Source of the DNA: Vitis vinifera
Taxonomy: Eukaryota; Streptophyta; Magnoliopsida; Vitales; Vitaceae
Direction of reading: 5' to 3'
Length of the DNA: 64,000 nucleotides
Assembly (NCBI RefSeq): GCF_030704535.1
Contig: NC_081823.1
Location: 280,501-344,500, forward strand
The notes under the pieces were generated by a model that saw only the letters and a program-made list of their open reading frames with translations, was not told the DNA's origin and ran no database searches. This document shows positions 1 to 11,088 of this stretch, in pieces (position 1 is the stretch's first letter; each line of letters begins with the position of its first letter). A program made the position numbers and the translations under genes.

Positions 1-1392
1 GGTGAGTTCTTAAAGAAGGTGACATCAGCAGAGAGAAAGTAGCGATGAGTCTTAGAGGAATAACAACGATAATCCTTTTGAAGTCTAGAGTATCCTAAGA
101 AAATGCATTTTGTAGCTTTGGCAGAAAGTTTGTCCTGTCCAGGAGTGAGAATATGAACAAAACAAGTACAACCAAAAACACGAGGAGGAAGGAAATAAAG
201 TAGTTGATCAGGAAAAAGAAGGGAATGAGGAATCTGATCGTGTAATACAAATGAGGGCATACGATTAATCAAATAACATGTTATAAGAACAACGTCCCCC
301 CAAAAACGAAAAGGGACATTACTATGGAGAAGGAGAGTATGAGTTGTCTCAACAAGATGTCGATTTTTACGTTCAACTACCTCATTTTATTGAGGAGTAT
401 GAGCACAAGAAGACTGATGAAGGATCCCATGTTGGGGCATAAATAAAGTAAATGGTGCAGAAAAATATTCCTTGGTATTGTCACTGCGTAACACACGAAT
501 AGAAATATTGAACTGGGTTTAGATTTCAGCATAAAATTTCTGGAAAATAGGGAATAACTCAGCTCGATTTTTCATTAAAAATAACCAAGTACATCGAGAA
601 TAGTCATTAATGAAAGTGACAAAATACTGAAATCATAAAGTAGATGCGGTCCGACAAGGACCGCAAACATCAATGTGGACAAGTTCAAAATGAGACTTTG
701 CCCGATTATTCAAACACTTTGGGAACGAGACACAAGTATGTTTCCCAAGCTGACAAGACTCACACGCAAGCGACGACAAAGATGAAAAATGAGGGACCAT
801 TTTCTGGAACTTGGATAGACTAGGGTGGCCCAGGCGACTGTAGATGAGGAGGGGAGCATCAGTGGAAATGCAAACTGCAGGAGTTGAAGGTGAGGTGAGG
901 TAAGGTGATAGAGGCCTTGAGACTCACGTCCTATGCCAATCGTCTTCCCCGTACTCCGGTCTTGCAAGGTCACAAATTTATTAAAAAAAGTAATAGAGCA
1001 GTTAAGAGAACGAGTGATTTTGTTGATAAAGATAAGATTAAAGGAACACTCAGGAGTATAAAGGACAGAAGTGAGAGGTAGAGAAGGGAGAGGATGTGTC
1101 AAACCAATGTCTTTAGCCACAGTTTGAGAACCATTAGCTAAGGTAACAGTAGGTAAGACAGAGGTAGTAGTAATAGAAAAGAAAAGATCCTTATTACCAG
1201 ATATGTGATCAGAAGCACCGGAATCTAGAATCTAAGGTCCAAGAGAAGATGTGTGGGTAAGACAAGCAGAAACATTACTAGTCTGGGCAACAGAAGCTGA
1301 CTTGGTGGCCTGATTGCGGAGATAGTCATCATACTCAATGTCAGTGAGAGAAATACCTTGAGATGTGGAGGAACTCGAAGGCTGAGGCGGCT
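1..1392 (-). mobile_element. Ty1/copia retrotransposon fragment (protease, pre-integrase, integrase), decayed
   Basis: Read on the minus strand, this is the middle of a copia polyprotein. It begins near 1392 with the end of a gag-like region. The aspartic protease signature D-S-G-A follows at about 1215-1230. Next come a pre-integrase zinc-binding segment (about 740-870, H..H..C..C), the first integrase acidic block (H-I-D-V, about 675-690) and a second acidic block (S-D-N, about 490). The conserved V-F-G-C segment after the integrase lies near 170. The fragment runs off the left window edge. It is non-functional: in-frame stop codons are visible at 1232-1234, directly before the protease active-site block, and at 387-389. 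No LTR is visible at its right end, because it stops abruptly against Mutator-like sequence. The family is clear; the lineage was not determined. Confidence 0.88.
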
Positions 1393-1669
1393 AACTTGAT
1401 AGTAGTTAAGTTCATGTGTTCTATTAAGACTGTGGACTTAACTACCTTCAAGTTTGTACACATAACAACTTGACAACATTCAAGTTTAGTTTAAAAGGTC
1501 AATTGTATACATAACTATCGAACAACATTCATCAAAATATCCAAGTAGATATATCAACCTGTCCAACTACATTTATCAAAATGTCTAACTACATATATGA
1601 AGCTATCCAATTACATATAACAAACCATCTAACTACATTATCAAAATGTGAAATATCAACATGAATTCA

Positions 1670-4600
1670 TTACATAGGCAAGTATTTCATATAAAATAAC
1701 TCTGCTGCCATCTTTTCCCGAAACCAGTCCATTCGTGCACTTGTTAATGACTTCAATGGATGGTTGTGCATTAAGTATTCAACATATTTGATAACAAACA
1801 TGCCACAATCACCACTGCATGGTACATAGATAATCAATGTTAGGGCTATTATTAAAGATTAAGTGTATAAGTTATGAAAGTAAATTTAAGATCACTTACT
1901 CATTTTCCTGTTGAGGAATATCTTGCAGCCGTTCAATTTCCCATTCCTAGTAGTTAACTTTTGTGTCACCATGAAAACCATAATATGCTATTGCATTCAA
2001 TATATGCGGCAACAATTTGGCTAATGGTTTAATGGCAACTTGCAATCTTGCATTATTATTGATGCCCATCAATGAGTCATATACGTATATAATCCTTCGA
2101 TGAAGGTGGACAACTCCTAATACCCGGTGACTAGCCTGAACATTGATAGGGACATACACAATGTCAACATCAGGCCATTTGACAGAATAAAAAGGCTGCA
2201 AACCATTGGCATAATCAATAAGGATGTCATTCTCTGGTAATTTGAATTGGTTCCACTTTTTGCCATGCTTAATCCATCTTGCTTGAGCATTTTGCTACAT
2301 AGAATAAAGTTAACATAGATAAATAAATAACCAAGATCATAAGATTCATTATTACAAAAAAATTAAAAATGATAACTAAAATTCAAACTACACATACCCA
2401 AAACATAGTATCCACTGTGGTAAACTTTTGGGAAAAAAGATGAGGATTTTCTATTCGCCACTTTCAGAAAAAGAAGAAGGCAACATCAATGTGCTAACAA
2501 TTACAATAAAGTAAATTAGTTATATTATTTGGTTGTAAGCTGAACATAATAATAAATAAAAACAAAAAAAAAATGCATCATTTACAAATCGTGTCAGCAA
2601 GCCATGAACCATGATTAGACAGTGATTGAAACCATTTTTTATCTATATGCATGTAGTCAATGTCAATTGTGGACCTTTGACATAAAAAAAAAAAAAAAAC
2701 ATTAGTAATTTTATAACTTGTGAAGAACACAAATTTACAAGTATAGATGTATACAACTTACCCTTGATCAAGTGAAGTTAATGGTTTCTCAATCTCTTTT
2801 CTTAGTTTCTTTCTCTTGGTGGGATCTGTAAAAGGGTGCTGCAAGATACGAGACTTTTTAATCTCACGTCTTCGCTTAAAAATGGCAAAAGATAGATGGT
2901 GAGGTATGACATATACTGAAAACTCGCCCGACATAGTTGGAGTACCAAATAACTTGGCAATATCAATAACTGGATCATCAATAGAGTAGTCATCTTTCAA
3001 CTCTTTAGTCATGTGTTTTTCTGCAAGCTGAAGGTTTCTAGAAGCTTCCATATCAATGTTCACATCCATGGGAATGTCATTCCTCTCCACTTCATCATCT
3101 GTAACATCCTCAAAAATTCCAGTCTGGAAATCAAAGCCCATATTGTTATCATTTTCTTTTGTACTAGATTTTCTAAATCTAGTGTCATGCATACCATGTT
3201 CCTCATTCGAACTCTTAACCTAAAATTGCATACACCACCCAATAATAATAAATATGAAAAAACACAAATGTCAAAACGTTTAAGTATTAGAAAATTTAAA
3301 CAAGTAAACGTGTCACTAACTTCTAATAAAAGTTGTTTCAATTCATCCATCTTCAAGTTGAGTCCTTCAATTTCTTTCTTTAGATGATTGAAATTTAACT
3401 TTGAGCTTTGTCTGAATTTCACAAACTCCATCCATAATTTCTGCACATATTGCACATAAATGAAATAAAAATTTAACACTTACAATATTTATATATATAC
3501 TATGACAAGTTTGTTCACTTTGAAATAACACACTTGTTAAATTTAGGTTTTTTCATGATCCCTACAAACTTAACTTCCTATAAGTTTATTTATAGTTAAG
3601 GTCAGGTTCCACATGTTAATTATGGAATGAACATCTTATATTAAATAAAGTACCAAAAAAAAAAACATGCATGCATTATTTATGATGGCTAAGTTTAGGT
3701 TAAGTTACCTCTATTGATAGGGCGACTGCATCATTTGTTGTTTCTTCTGCCATTGCAGCAGTAGCAGCAGCAACATATGCAGTAGTGTTAGATGAACTTT
3801 TTTCATGCCTTAAGTCATCCTTCTTGGCATCTTGTGAGGCATTTGATTGGTGTAACATTTTTGCTGAAGCTCCTTGTTTATCTACATGCTTGTAATAGTA
3901 TTGTTGTTGCTCCTCTAAAGTGGGTGTTAGAAGCGAATGAAAAGTTAACTACAAAGTCCAAATCAAATATAATTATTAATAAACAACAATACAATAATAT
4001 TTATAACTGCATTCTTAAAATTTAAAGGTAAAGAATTACTTACATGAGGCTCTAGAAATACATTTTCAACCTCGGTAGACCTTGGAGCACTTGTTGCACT
4101 CCAATTTAATATTCGAGGATAGCTCTCAGATACACGAGTGACATATTTCAATCCAATAAGTGGAATAGCCTCGTATGCCCAAACTTCGAATGCATATGGA
4201 AATCCAACAAGACTATATGCTTCAACTGCAGCTTCTCCCTTTGCTTTCTTTTTATCTTGGTATTTGGATACCCGGTTCTCCAAAGCTCTTTGCAAACCAA
4301 ATAGTGTCCTCTCATAACAAATCCCCCCCATGGATACTTGTTAAAAGCCTCCAAATTATCAACCAAAGCAACCCATTCCATATCTATTAAATTTTTTCCT
4401 TCTTTCCCAAATAAAACATGCTCTAAAAAATACAAAAGTGCCAACTTTATCACCTCTTCATCTTCAAATTCTTTTTTTTTTTTTTCTTATTCTTTTTCTT
4501 TTTCTTTTCCTCTCCTAAAGAAAGAAAAACTTTCTCCAACTCATCATTACGCACCTTGTTTTCTCCTTTAAAGTATGTGTCCCTTATTCGTAATGATTTT

Positions 4601-5754
4601 TTATCACATTTTGTAATAGGACCAAAACTCAAGCCCGTAGTCAATGTAAACTCTTCTTTACTAAATCTTAAGCCCTTTGACTTTAATAAAATCCATATTT
4701 CATTGCCTTTTTTGGTTTCACATTGACGTAACAACAATTGATGAACAATTTGGACTGAAAATCTAAGTTCGGGAAGGAGTAAAAAATGACCAAAACATGA
4801 TTTTCTAAACATCTCCAATTGTGGTTCAGTCAATTTCTTCTTAATATTTTCAATGGCTACCAAGTGAGACAAACATGCAATTTTTCCAGGAAAGTACTCA
4901 TCTTTAGATATTTTAGATATAAAAGATAGGAGAGGAAGATGAATGTCAATCTGCAAGATAATAACAAATTGTAAAAATATCAATATAAATTGAGCAAAAT
5001 TATATTACCAAACTTATCCAACTATGTTAAATCCATCATTTTGTATTACTTCTTAACATAGACTTTATTTTCCTATTATTTAAGGATGTCATGTCAAATG
5101 CTAATATTCTAAAGATATTATTTTACTAATGCAATTGAAGCTATTATATTTTACTAAGTTGCAGCTACAAAAAATTGGAGACATTATTCTAGTGTTTATT
5201 GAAATTTGAAACAAAACAAAACCATTTTGAAATTGCAACCTGTTGACAATGAACTTGATAGCAGTTAAGTTCAGTTTTTTCTTAACATATATATTTAAAT
5301 GAAAATTCTAAATATTTGGATAAAATAATTTCATAAAAATTATATTCAAATATGTTATAAATTCATAACAAATAACTTCATTACACAAAATTTCAAAACC
5401 TTTTGATGGTAAACTTGATAGTAGTTAAGTTTAGTTTTTTCTAATCATTCAAATATTGCTTTAAACCTTGGACTACAACCTCACTGAGGAAATTTCCAAC
5501 AATTAGATTATCAATTCATGAAAAATAAATTCATAAAAAAAAAATCTATTAAAAATGATAAAATTAAAAAAAAAATTAAAAATCAAAATTTCAAGTAGAA
5601 AATTAATGCTTACTGAATCAGTTGATTTCTTCTCATTTTCTGATGACGATGACAAGGTTTCAAAACCTGGCTTTCTTTCACTTCTCTTTTTTCCCAAAAT
5701 TTTATACCTCTTCTGTTTCGTATTTTTCATCACCAAATTTTTTTCTTCCTCCAT
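1670..5754 (-). pseudogene. DUF1985 plus Ulp1/C48-type SUMO-protease-like gene carried by MULE A, broken
   Basis: Exons traced by splice consensus, from 5' to 3': 5754-5614 (lysine-rich start, 47 codons), 4950-4044 (DUF1985-type block, with the ending T-G-L-S-F-G near 4640), 3948-3709, 3440-3321, about 3222-2762, a short exon near 2660-2590, an exon near 2490-2398, 2294-1900 and 1814-1670. The last two hold the C48 peptidase core: H before V-L-G-V-V (about 2125), D in Y-D-S-L (about 2080), and Q plus D-C-G-M-F (about 1800-1910). Ulp1-family enzymes cleave SUMO; plant transposons often carry diverged copies of unknown role. Lesions: a frameshift in the C-run at 4323-4329, a stop at 1947-1949, and probably a stop at 2464-2466. 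The residue after the catalytic His is Arg, where the family usually has Trp. The family call is firm; the middle exons are less certain. Confidence 0.78.
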
Positions 5755-6072
5755 TTTCGTGAACTGAATCAACACACAATATTAGAAAGATGAAAAATAG
5801 GGTTTGATTAAAAATAAAAAAAAAGAACCAAAATAAGGCACTTAGGGTTTCTTCTCATTTCATGGATGAAGATTCAAATATACAGTTCGAAAAACTAAAA
5901 TCAAAGAATGAAATAGTGAAACTTACTTTCTGTTTTTTCTTTGTATTGTGTTGTCTTTTTGTTCTCTTGCAATAAACGGAAAAATCCTTCGTGATTTCTT
6001 TCTCGCAGGTTAACAGATGGAACAAATGGGTTTGCAGGGTAAGGAAGAGACACAACACAAGAGAAAATTGGA

Positions 6073-6207
6073 GTTGGAGGGAAAAAGGACTGAAAAGATA
6101 ACTGAAAGGGTATTTTTGTCCGAATTAGGTCATTTTTGAGACTTAAATAAGTAAAGGGTTAGTTTTGCAATATTGAGGAATTTTTGTCCCTTTTAATCAG
6201 TTATCCC
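6073..6207. repeat. Right terminal inverted repeat of MULE A
   Basis: The outer part, ending at 6207, matches the right terminal repeat of MULE B (13261-13373) in the same orientation. It also matches the left repeat of MULE B (from 6242) in the opposite orientation. The shared core includes the stretch GGGACAAAAAT, read inward on the minus strand. The inner edge is approximate. Confidence 0.85.
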
Positions 6208-6241
6208 AAAAATATTTTGTTTGATTTACAAATTCTTTGTT

Positions 6242-6349
6242 GGGAAAACTGATCAAAAAGGGACAAAAATCCCTCAGTATTGTAAAACTAACCCCCCACT
6301 TTTAATAGCCTCCAAAATGACCCGATCTGGACAAAAATACTCCTCAGCT
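6242..6349. repeat. Left terminal inverted repeat of MULE B
   Basis: About 105 bp that pair with the reverse complement of 13261-13373 with scattered mismatches and small indels. The best conserved block is the outer 50 bp. The target duplication TTCTTTGTT precedes it at 6233-6241. Confidence 0.92.
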
Positions 6350-6755
6350 ACATCAACTCCTTTTTTCCTCTCATTCTAATTTTATTTCCCTCCATTCACT
6401 TCTTTTTTATTATTTCTTCCACTTTCTCCTTTTTTTCATTTTCTCCTGTTATTCTGTTTCTCTCTTTTCAGTGCATTTCTTCAAGTCTCACACAGTTTCT
6501 CTTCAAATTTCTTCAACTTAAAGCGTTTTAAGTTGTGGTTGGATAAACAGTGTACGTTTATTTTTATTTTTCCATATTTTTTTCTTTCATGTTTTATTTA
6601 TTGAATATTTTCAAACATTTAATGAGATGTAGTAAATATTTAAATAAGTTTGAAATTGTTATAATTTTTTTCATATCATTTACAACCATGAAAAAATGGA
6701 TTAAAAGAAGGAAACAATCAACTTAAAAAGTGTAATGTGGAGAAACATTGTCTAT

Positions 6756-9700
6756 ATGGAAAAATCAAATGATGGTAAGTAAGAAAACTTATAAAATTTT
6801 ATGATGGTTTTGGTATTATTTGCATATTTGTTCTTTATATAGATGTAAATATGTGTTAATAGGGTTTTGATATAATATATAAAGTTATCTTTTTTAGTTA
6901 TATATCAAAACCTTACGGATATTAAGTTGAACTTGACGTAAGTTAAGATTGTATATAGTTATTTTATAGTAACATTATATTATTGTTATTTTATTTAATT
7001 ATACTCAATTTGAGTTGAATCATTTGCAAATTACCCTTGACATTAAATGAATTACAACATAACCAATCTTTTAGTAAATAAATATATTTTTATTGTTTAA
7101 AATAGTTTAGAGTTACAATGTCTGAATTTATTTAATAACTATATACATTGTATTTCTATAGCATTATTGGTATTATTTGAGGTAGTAAAGATGATTAATA
7201 ATGTTATTTATTTGTTGTTTATTAAAAAAATAAATATGTGTAATTAAATAATATGTATTTAATAATGAATGAGTTTTTTAAAATTAATACCTACTTATTG
7301 GTGCTAATGCTATGATGTAACTAAAAAATATTCTAATATTGTTTGTTGATGCCACTAATTGAATTATTTTGTTATTTCAGTGGTTGATGAAGTAGGAATA
7401 ATGCTTTTATATGAAGGAGAATGGGTACGAGATGGAAATGTTTTCTATTTTGAAGGAAGTAAAGGTAAAGGCATTGAGATCCCGAAAACTATATCATATA
7501 AAGAGTTATTAGGGGTTGTCCATCATATTCTGAAGCTAGATCTAACAAATTGTTTTCTTTCAATGAAGTATGTATTCAATGCCAACATACCCACAAGTCC
7601 TATACAACTAACTGATGATGGGGATGTGAAATTCTTTATTGGTTTAAATTGTACAAAAGGTAAGCTGTCTGTTCCATTATGCATCACAGTTGAAAAGAGA
7701 ATTGATAATCACAATCAGAAATCAATTTGCAATTCTTATTTTGAATCTCATATGTCTTTTGAGATTGATAAAGAATTGAATGAGGACTCAATGTTGATGC
7801 AAAAAAGTAGACACATTCATTGTGATTCAGTTGAAACTCTTACTGTTGATGGTGAAAATGGACTAAGATTTCAAAATGAGTCACTTGAAGGGTATAAAGT
7901 TCATGATTGGAACATGAATGAGACTGCAACTAATGAAGAGGATTATAGGATGAATACTAACCCTACTAGTGATAAGCAAGTGACCCAAATTGGCTCATTC
8001 AGAATTGGTTCAACTCAGAATGCAGAAATCTTGACCATGATTGATACAAATGATGGTTTCATATATGACAATCCCATTATAATCAAAGATGTAGCAAATG
8101 AAAGACAAAACATGATGCAACAACCTATAGTTAATGGAATTAGTGATAACCATCTAGAAGAGCACCACATATACTCGAGTAAGAAAGAATTACAAAAGAA
8201 GTTGTATATGATGGCTCTGAAAAGGAAGTTTGAGTTCAAAACAACTAAATCCACTACTAAGTTATTGCTTGTTGAATGTTTTGATAAAGAATGCAAGTGG
8301 CGAGTTCGTGCTACCAAGTTGGGGATTTCCAATATGTTTCAAATAATGAAATTCTATTCAACACACACTTGTCGGTTAGATATGATGCCTCGTGACAATC
8401 GACATGCAAGTAGTTGGTTGATTGGTGAGAGTATAAAAGAAACATATCAAGGGGTTGGTTGTGAATTTCGACCAAAAGACATTGTAGCAGACATTCGAAA
8501 GCAGTATGGCGTTCAAATAAGTTATGATAAGGCGTGGAGAGCCAAAGAACTTGTTCTAGGTTCTATTAGGGGATCACCTGAGGAGTCTTATAACACTTTA
8601 CCATCCTATTGCTATGTTTTAGAGCAAAAAAATCCTGGTACCATTATTGATATAATTACTGATTGTGATAATCAATTCAAATACTTTTTTATGTCGATTG
8701 GTGCATCTCTTGCTGGGTTTCACACATCAATAAGGCCTATGATTGCAGTTGATGGGACATTTTTGAAAGCAAAGTACTTAGGGACTTTATTTATTGCAGC
8801 GTGTAAAGATGGCAACAATTAGATATATCCTTTAGCCTTTGGGATTAGTGATTTAGAAAATGATGCCTCATGGGAGTGGTTTTTACAAAAACTGCATGAT
8901 GCACTTGAACACATTAATGATTTGTTTGTGATATCAGATCGACATGGTAGCATTGAGAAAGCAGTACATAAAGTATTTCCCCATGTGAGGCATGGTGTTT
9001 GCACTTATCACGTTGGACAAAATTTGAAGACAAAGTTCAAGAATCCTGCTGCCCATGCTTAACGTGTTTCAAAGTTTAATTTTATATTTGGGCAACTAGA
9101 GATGATTGACCCAAGAGTAGCAAGATATTTGATGGATATAGGTGTTGATCAATGGGCACGTTCATATTCTACCGGAAAAAGATATAATATCATGACGACA
9201 GGGATCATTGAAAGCCTTAATGTTGTGTTAAAAAATGCTAGAGATCTTCCGGTTTTGAAATTGGTTGAAGAATTGAGAAACTTACTTCAAAAATGGTTTG
9301 TGACTCGTCAACAACAAGCAATGTCAATGTCAACTGAAATTACCATATGGGCTGATAGAGAACTTCATTCGAGGTATAATATGTCAGCAACATATCTAGT
9401 GGAACCTATCAACTCCAAGGAGTGTAATGTTAACTATGCTGACATTAGTGCTCAAGTGAATTTAGACACTCGTTCATGCACATGTTGACAATTTGATCTT
9501 GATCATATTCCATCTGCACATGCTATTGCTGCTTGTAGATTTTACAACATTTCATGTTACACTTTGTGCTCCAAGTATTTTACTACTATAGCATTGTTAT
9601 CTTCATATTCAGAGTGTATTTATCCAACTGGAAATGAAATAGATTGGGTAGTACCTAATCATATTCGTGACAAAGTTGTGTTACCACCTAAAATGAGACG

Positions 9701-9824
9701 TCCAACAGGAAGACCAAAGAAAGTAAGAATTCCTTCTGGTGGAGAGGGCAAGCGCACATCTCGTTGTAGTCGATGTGGTCAATATGGGCATAATCGGAAA
9801 ACATGCAAACGACCAATCCCTTGA
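6756..9824 (+). pseudogene. MULE transposase of MULE B, inactivated by three nonsense codons
   Basis: A short first exon (ATG 6756 to 6774, donor GTAAGT) joins in phase to an exon from 7381 (acceptor TTTCAG), giving one reading frame to the TGA at 9822-9824. Order of parts: N-terminal PB1-like region (about 7400-7720); MuDR-type zinc/DNA-binding region (about 8160-8400); MULE DDE domain with D at 8751 (V-D-G-T-F), D at 8937 (S-D-R) and E at 9210 (I-E-S-L-N); SWIM-type finger (C at 9477 and 9483, then H-A-I-A-A-C); and a C-terminal CCHC zinc knuckle (C-S-R-C-G, about 9765-9806). Stops at 8820-8822, 9060-9062 and 9486-9488 interrupt the frame, which otherwise has no frameshift. One SWIM-region Cys appears replaced (I-P-S-A-H). 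The decay therefore looks recent and point-mutational. The first-exon model is less certain than the rest. Confidence 0.9.
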
Positions 9825-10127
9825 TATCATGATAGCTTTGGCACTCTATGAACTTACATGGAATGAAAATTGTAATAGTTAGCTTTTTTGTTTTTTTGGT
9901 ACCCATGTGAATGGAAATGTAAGTTACTTTTTTGTATAAGGTGATAGGATGAGCACATAGATGAATATTGTAATAATGATCCCCTTTTTTTTGCATACCC
10001 ATAGAAATGGAGATATTTGTTACTTTTGTACATATATGTTATGATGAGTTATGTATAAAGTATGAATGAAAATTACATGTTTATTATCAAACTATGGACT
10101 CAACTGTTCTCACGTTTATTGATAAGG

Positions 10128-10665
10128 AACTTGACAATAGTTAAGTTCAGGTTTTGTCTGAAGACTGTAGACTTAACTACCTTCAAGTTTGTACATAAAA
10201 CAACTTGACAATGGTTAAGTTCAGGTTTTGTCTAAAGACCGTTGACTTAACTGCCTTCAAGTTGGTACATAAAACAACTTGACAATAGTTAAGTTCAGGT
10301 TTTGTCTAAAGACCGTTGACTTAACTGCCTTCAAGTTGGTACATAAAACAACTTGACAATAGTTAAGTTCAGGTTTTGTCTAAAGATTGTGGACTTAACT
10401 ACCTTCAAGTTTGTACATAAAACAACTTGACAATAGTTAAGTTCAGGTTTTGTTTAAAGACTGTGAACTTAACTACCTTCAAGTTTGTACATAAAACAAC
10501 TTGACAATAGTTAAGTTCAGGTTTTGTCTGAAGACTGTGAACTTAACTACCTTCAAGTTTATTCATAAAACAACTTGACAATAGTTAAGTTCAGGTTTTG
10601 TCTGAAGACTGTGGACTTAACTACCTTCAAGTTTGTTCATAAAATAACTTGACAATAGTTAAGTT
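10128..10665. repeat. 74-bp tandem array (seven units plus a partial) inside MULE B
   Basis: Units start at 10128, 10202, 10276, 10350, 10424, 10498, 10572 and 10646, a period of exactly 74 bp each time, with only a few substitutions between copies. Each unit holds AACTTGACAATAGTTAAGTT and, about 25 bp later, a near inverted copy (ACTTAACTACCTTCAAGTT), so every unit could fold into a hairpin. Degenerate copies continue to about 10900. Isolated copies of the half-motif recur at 5252-5271 and 5412-5431 in MULE A and at about 12473 and 12632 in MULE B. The array lies between the two convergent genes. Its function is unknown. Confidence 0.95.
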
Positions 10666-11088
10666 TAAGTTAAAATGGCAAACTGTAGACACAACTTCCT
10701 ATGAGTCTATAGAAGATCAACTTGATACCTGTTAAGTCCAGATTAAATATGTTATTATGGAATAGATTTCGACTTAATATCTGTCAAGTTTGTTCACAGT
10801 TAACTTGAAAGTAGTTAAGTTCAGGTGTTCTATTAAGACTGTGAACTTAACTACGTTCAAGTTTGTACACATAACAACTTGACAACATTCAAGTTTAGTT
10901 TAAAAGGTCAATTGTATACATAACTATTGAACAACATTCATCAAAATATCCAAGTAGATATATCAACCTGTCCAACTACATTTATCAAAATGTCTAACTA
11001 CATATATGAAGCTATCCAATTACATATAACAAACCATCCAACTACATTATCAAAATGTGAAATATCAACATGAATTCATTACATAGGC

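Larger units (their letters stand above)
1393..6207. mobile_element. MULE A: left-truncated Mutator-like element carrying a ULP-type protease gene
   Basis: From about 1393 the sequence is nearly identical, base by base, to the right part of MULE B (from about 10802 on), apart from one large length difference. Its right end is a terminal inverted repeat ending GTTATCCC-like at 6207, closely matching the right end of MULE B. The left terminus, the transposase and the tandem-repeat array found in MULE B are absent, because copia sequence takes over at 1392. The payload is a minus-strand DUF1985/C48 protease gene. The nine bases after the right end (6208-6216) would be one half of a target duplication, but the partner is lost with the left end. 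Confidence 0.85.

Noticed and set aside
710-1120. Open frame as an independent gene
   Set aside because: It is the protease to pre-integrase part of the decayed copia polyprotein and starts inside it.
4338-4571. Forward open frame opposite the DUF1985 gene
   Set aside because: It is the shadow of the minus-strand gene and of its lysine-rich (A/T homopolymer) stretch.
10128-10665. Regular repeats that might be read as a CRISPR-like array
   Set aside because: The 74-bp units are contiguous with no unique spacers and lie inside a plant transposon.
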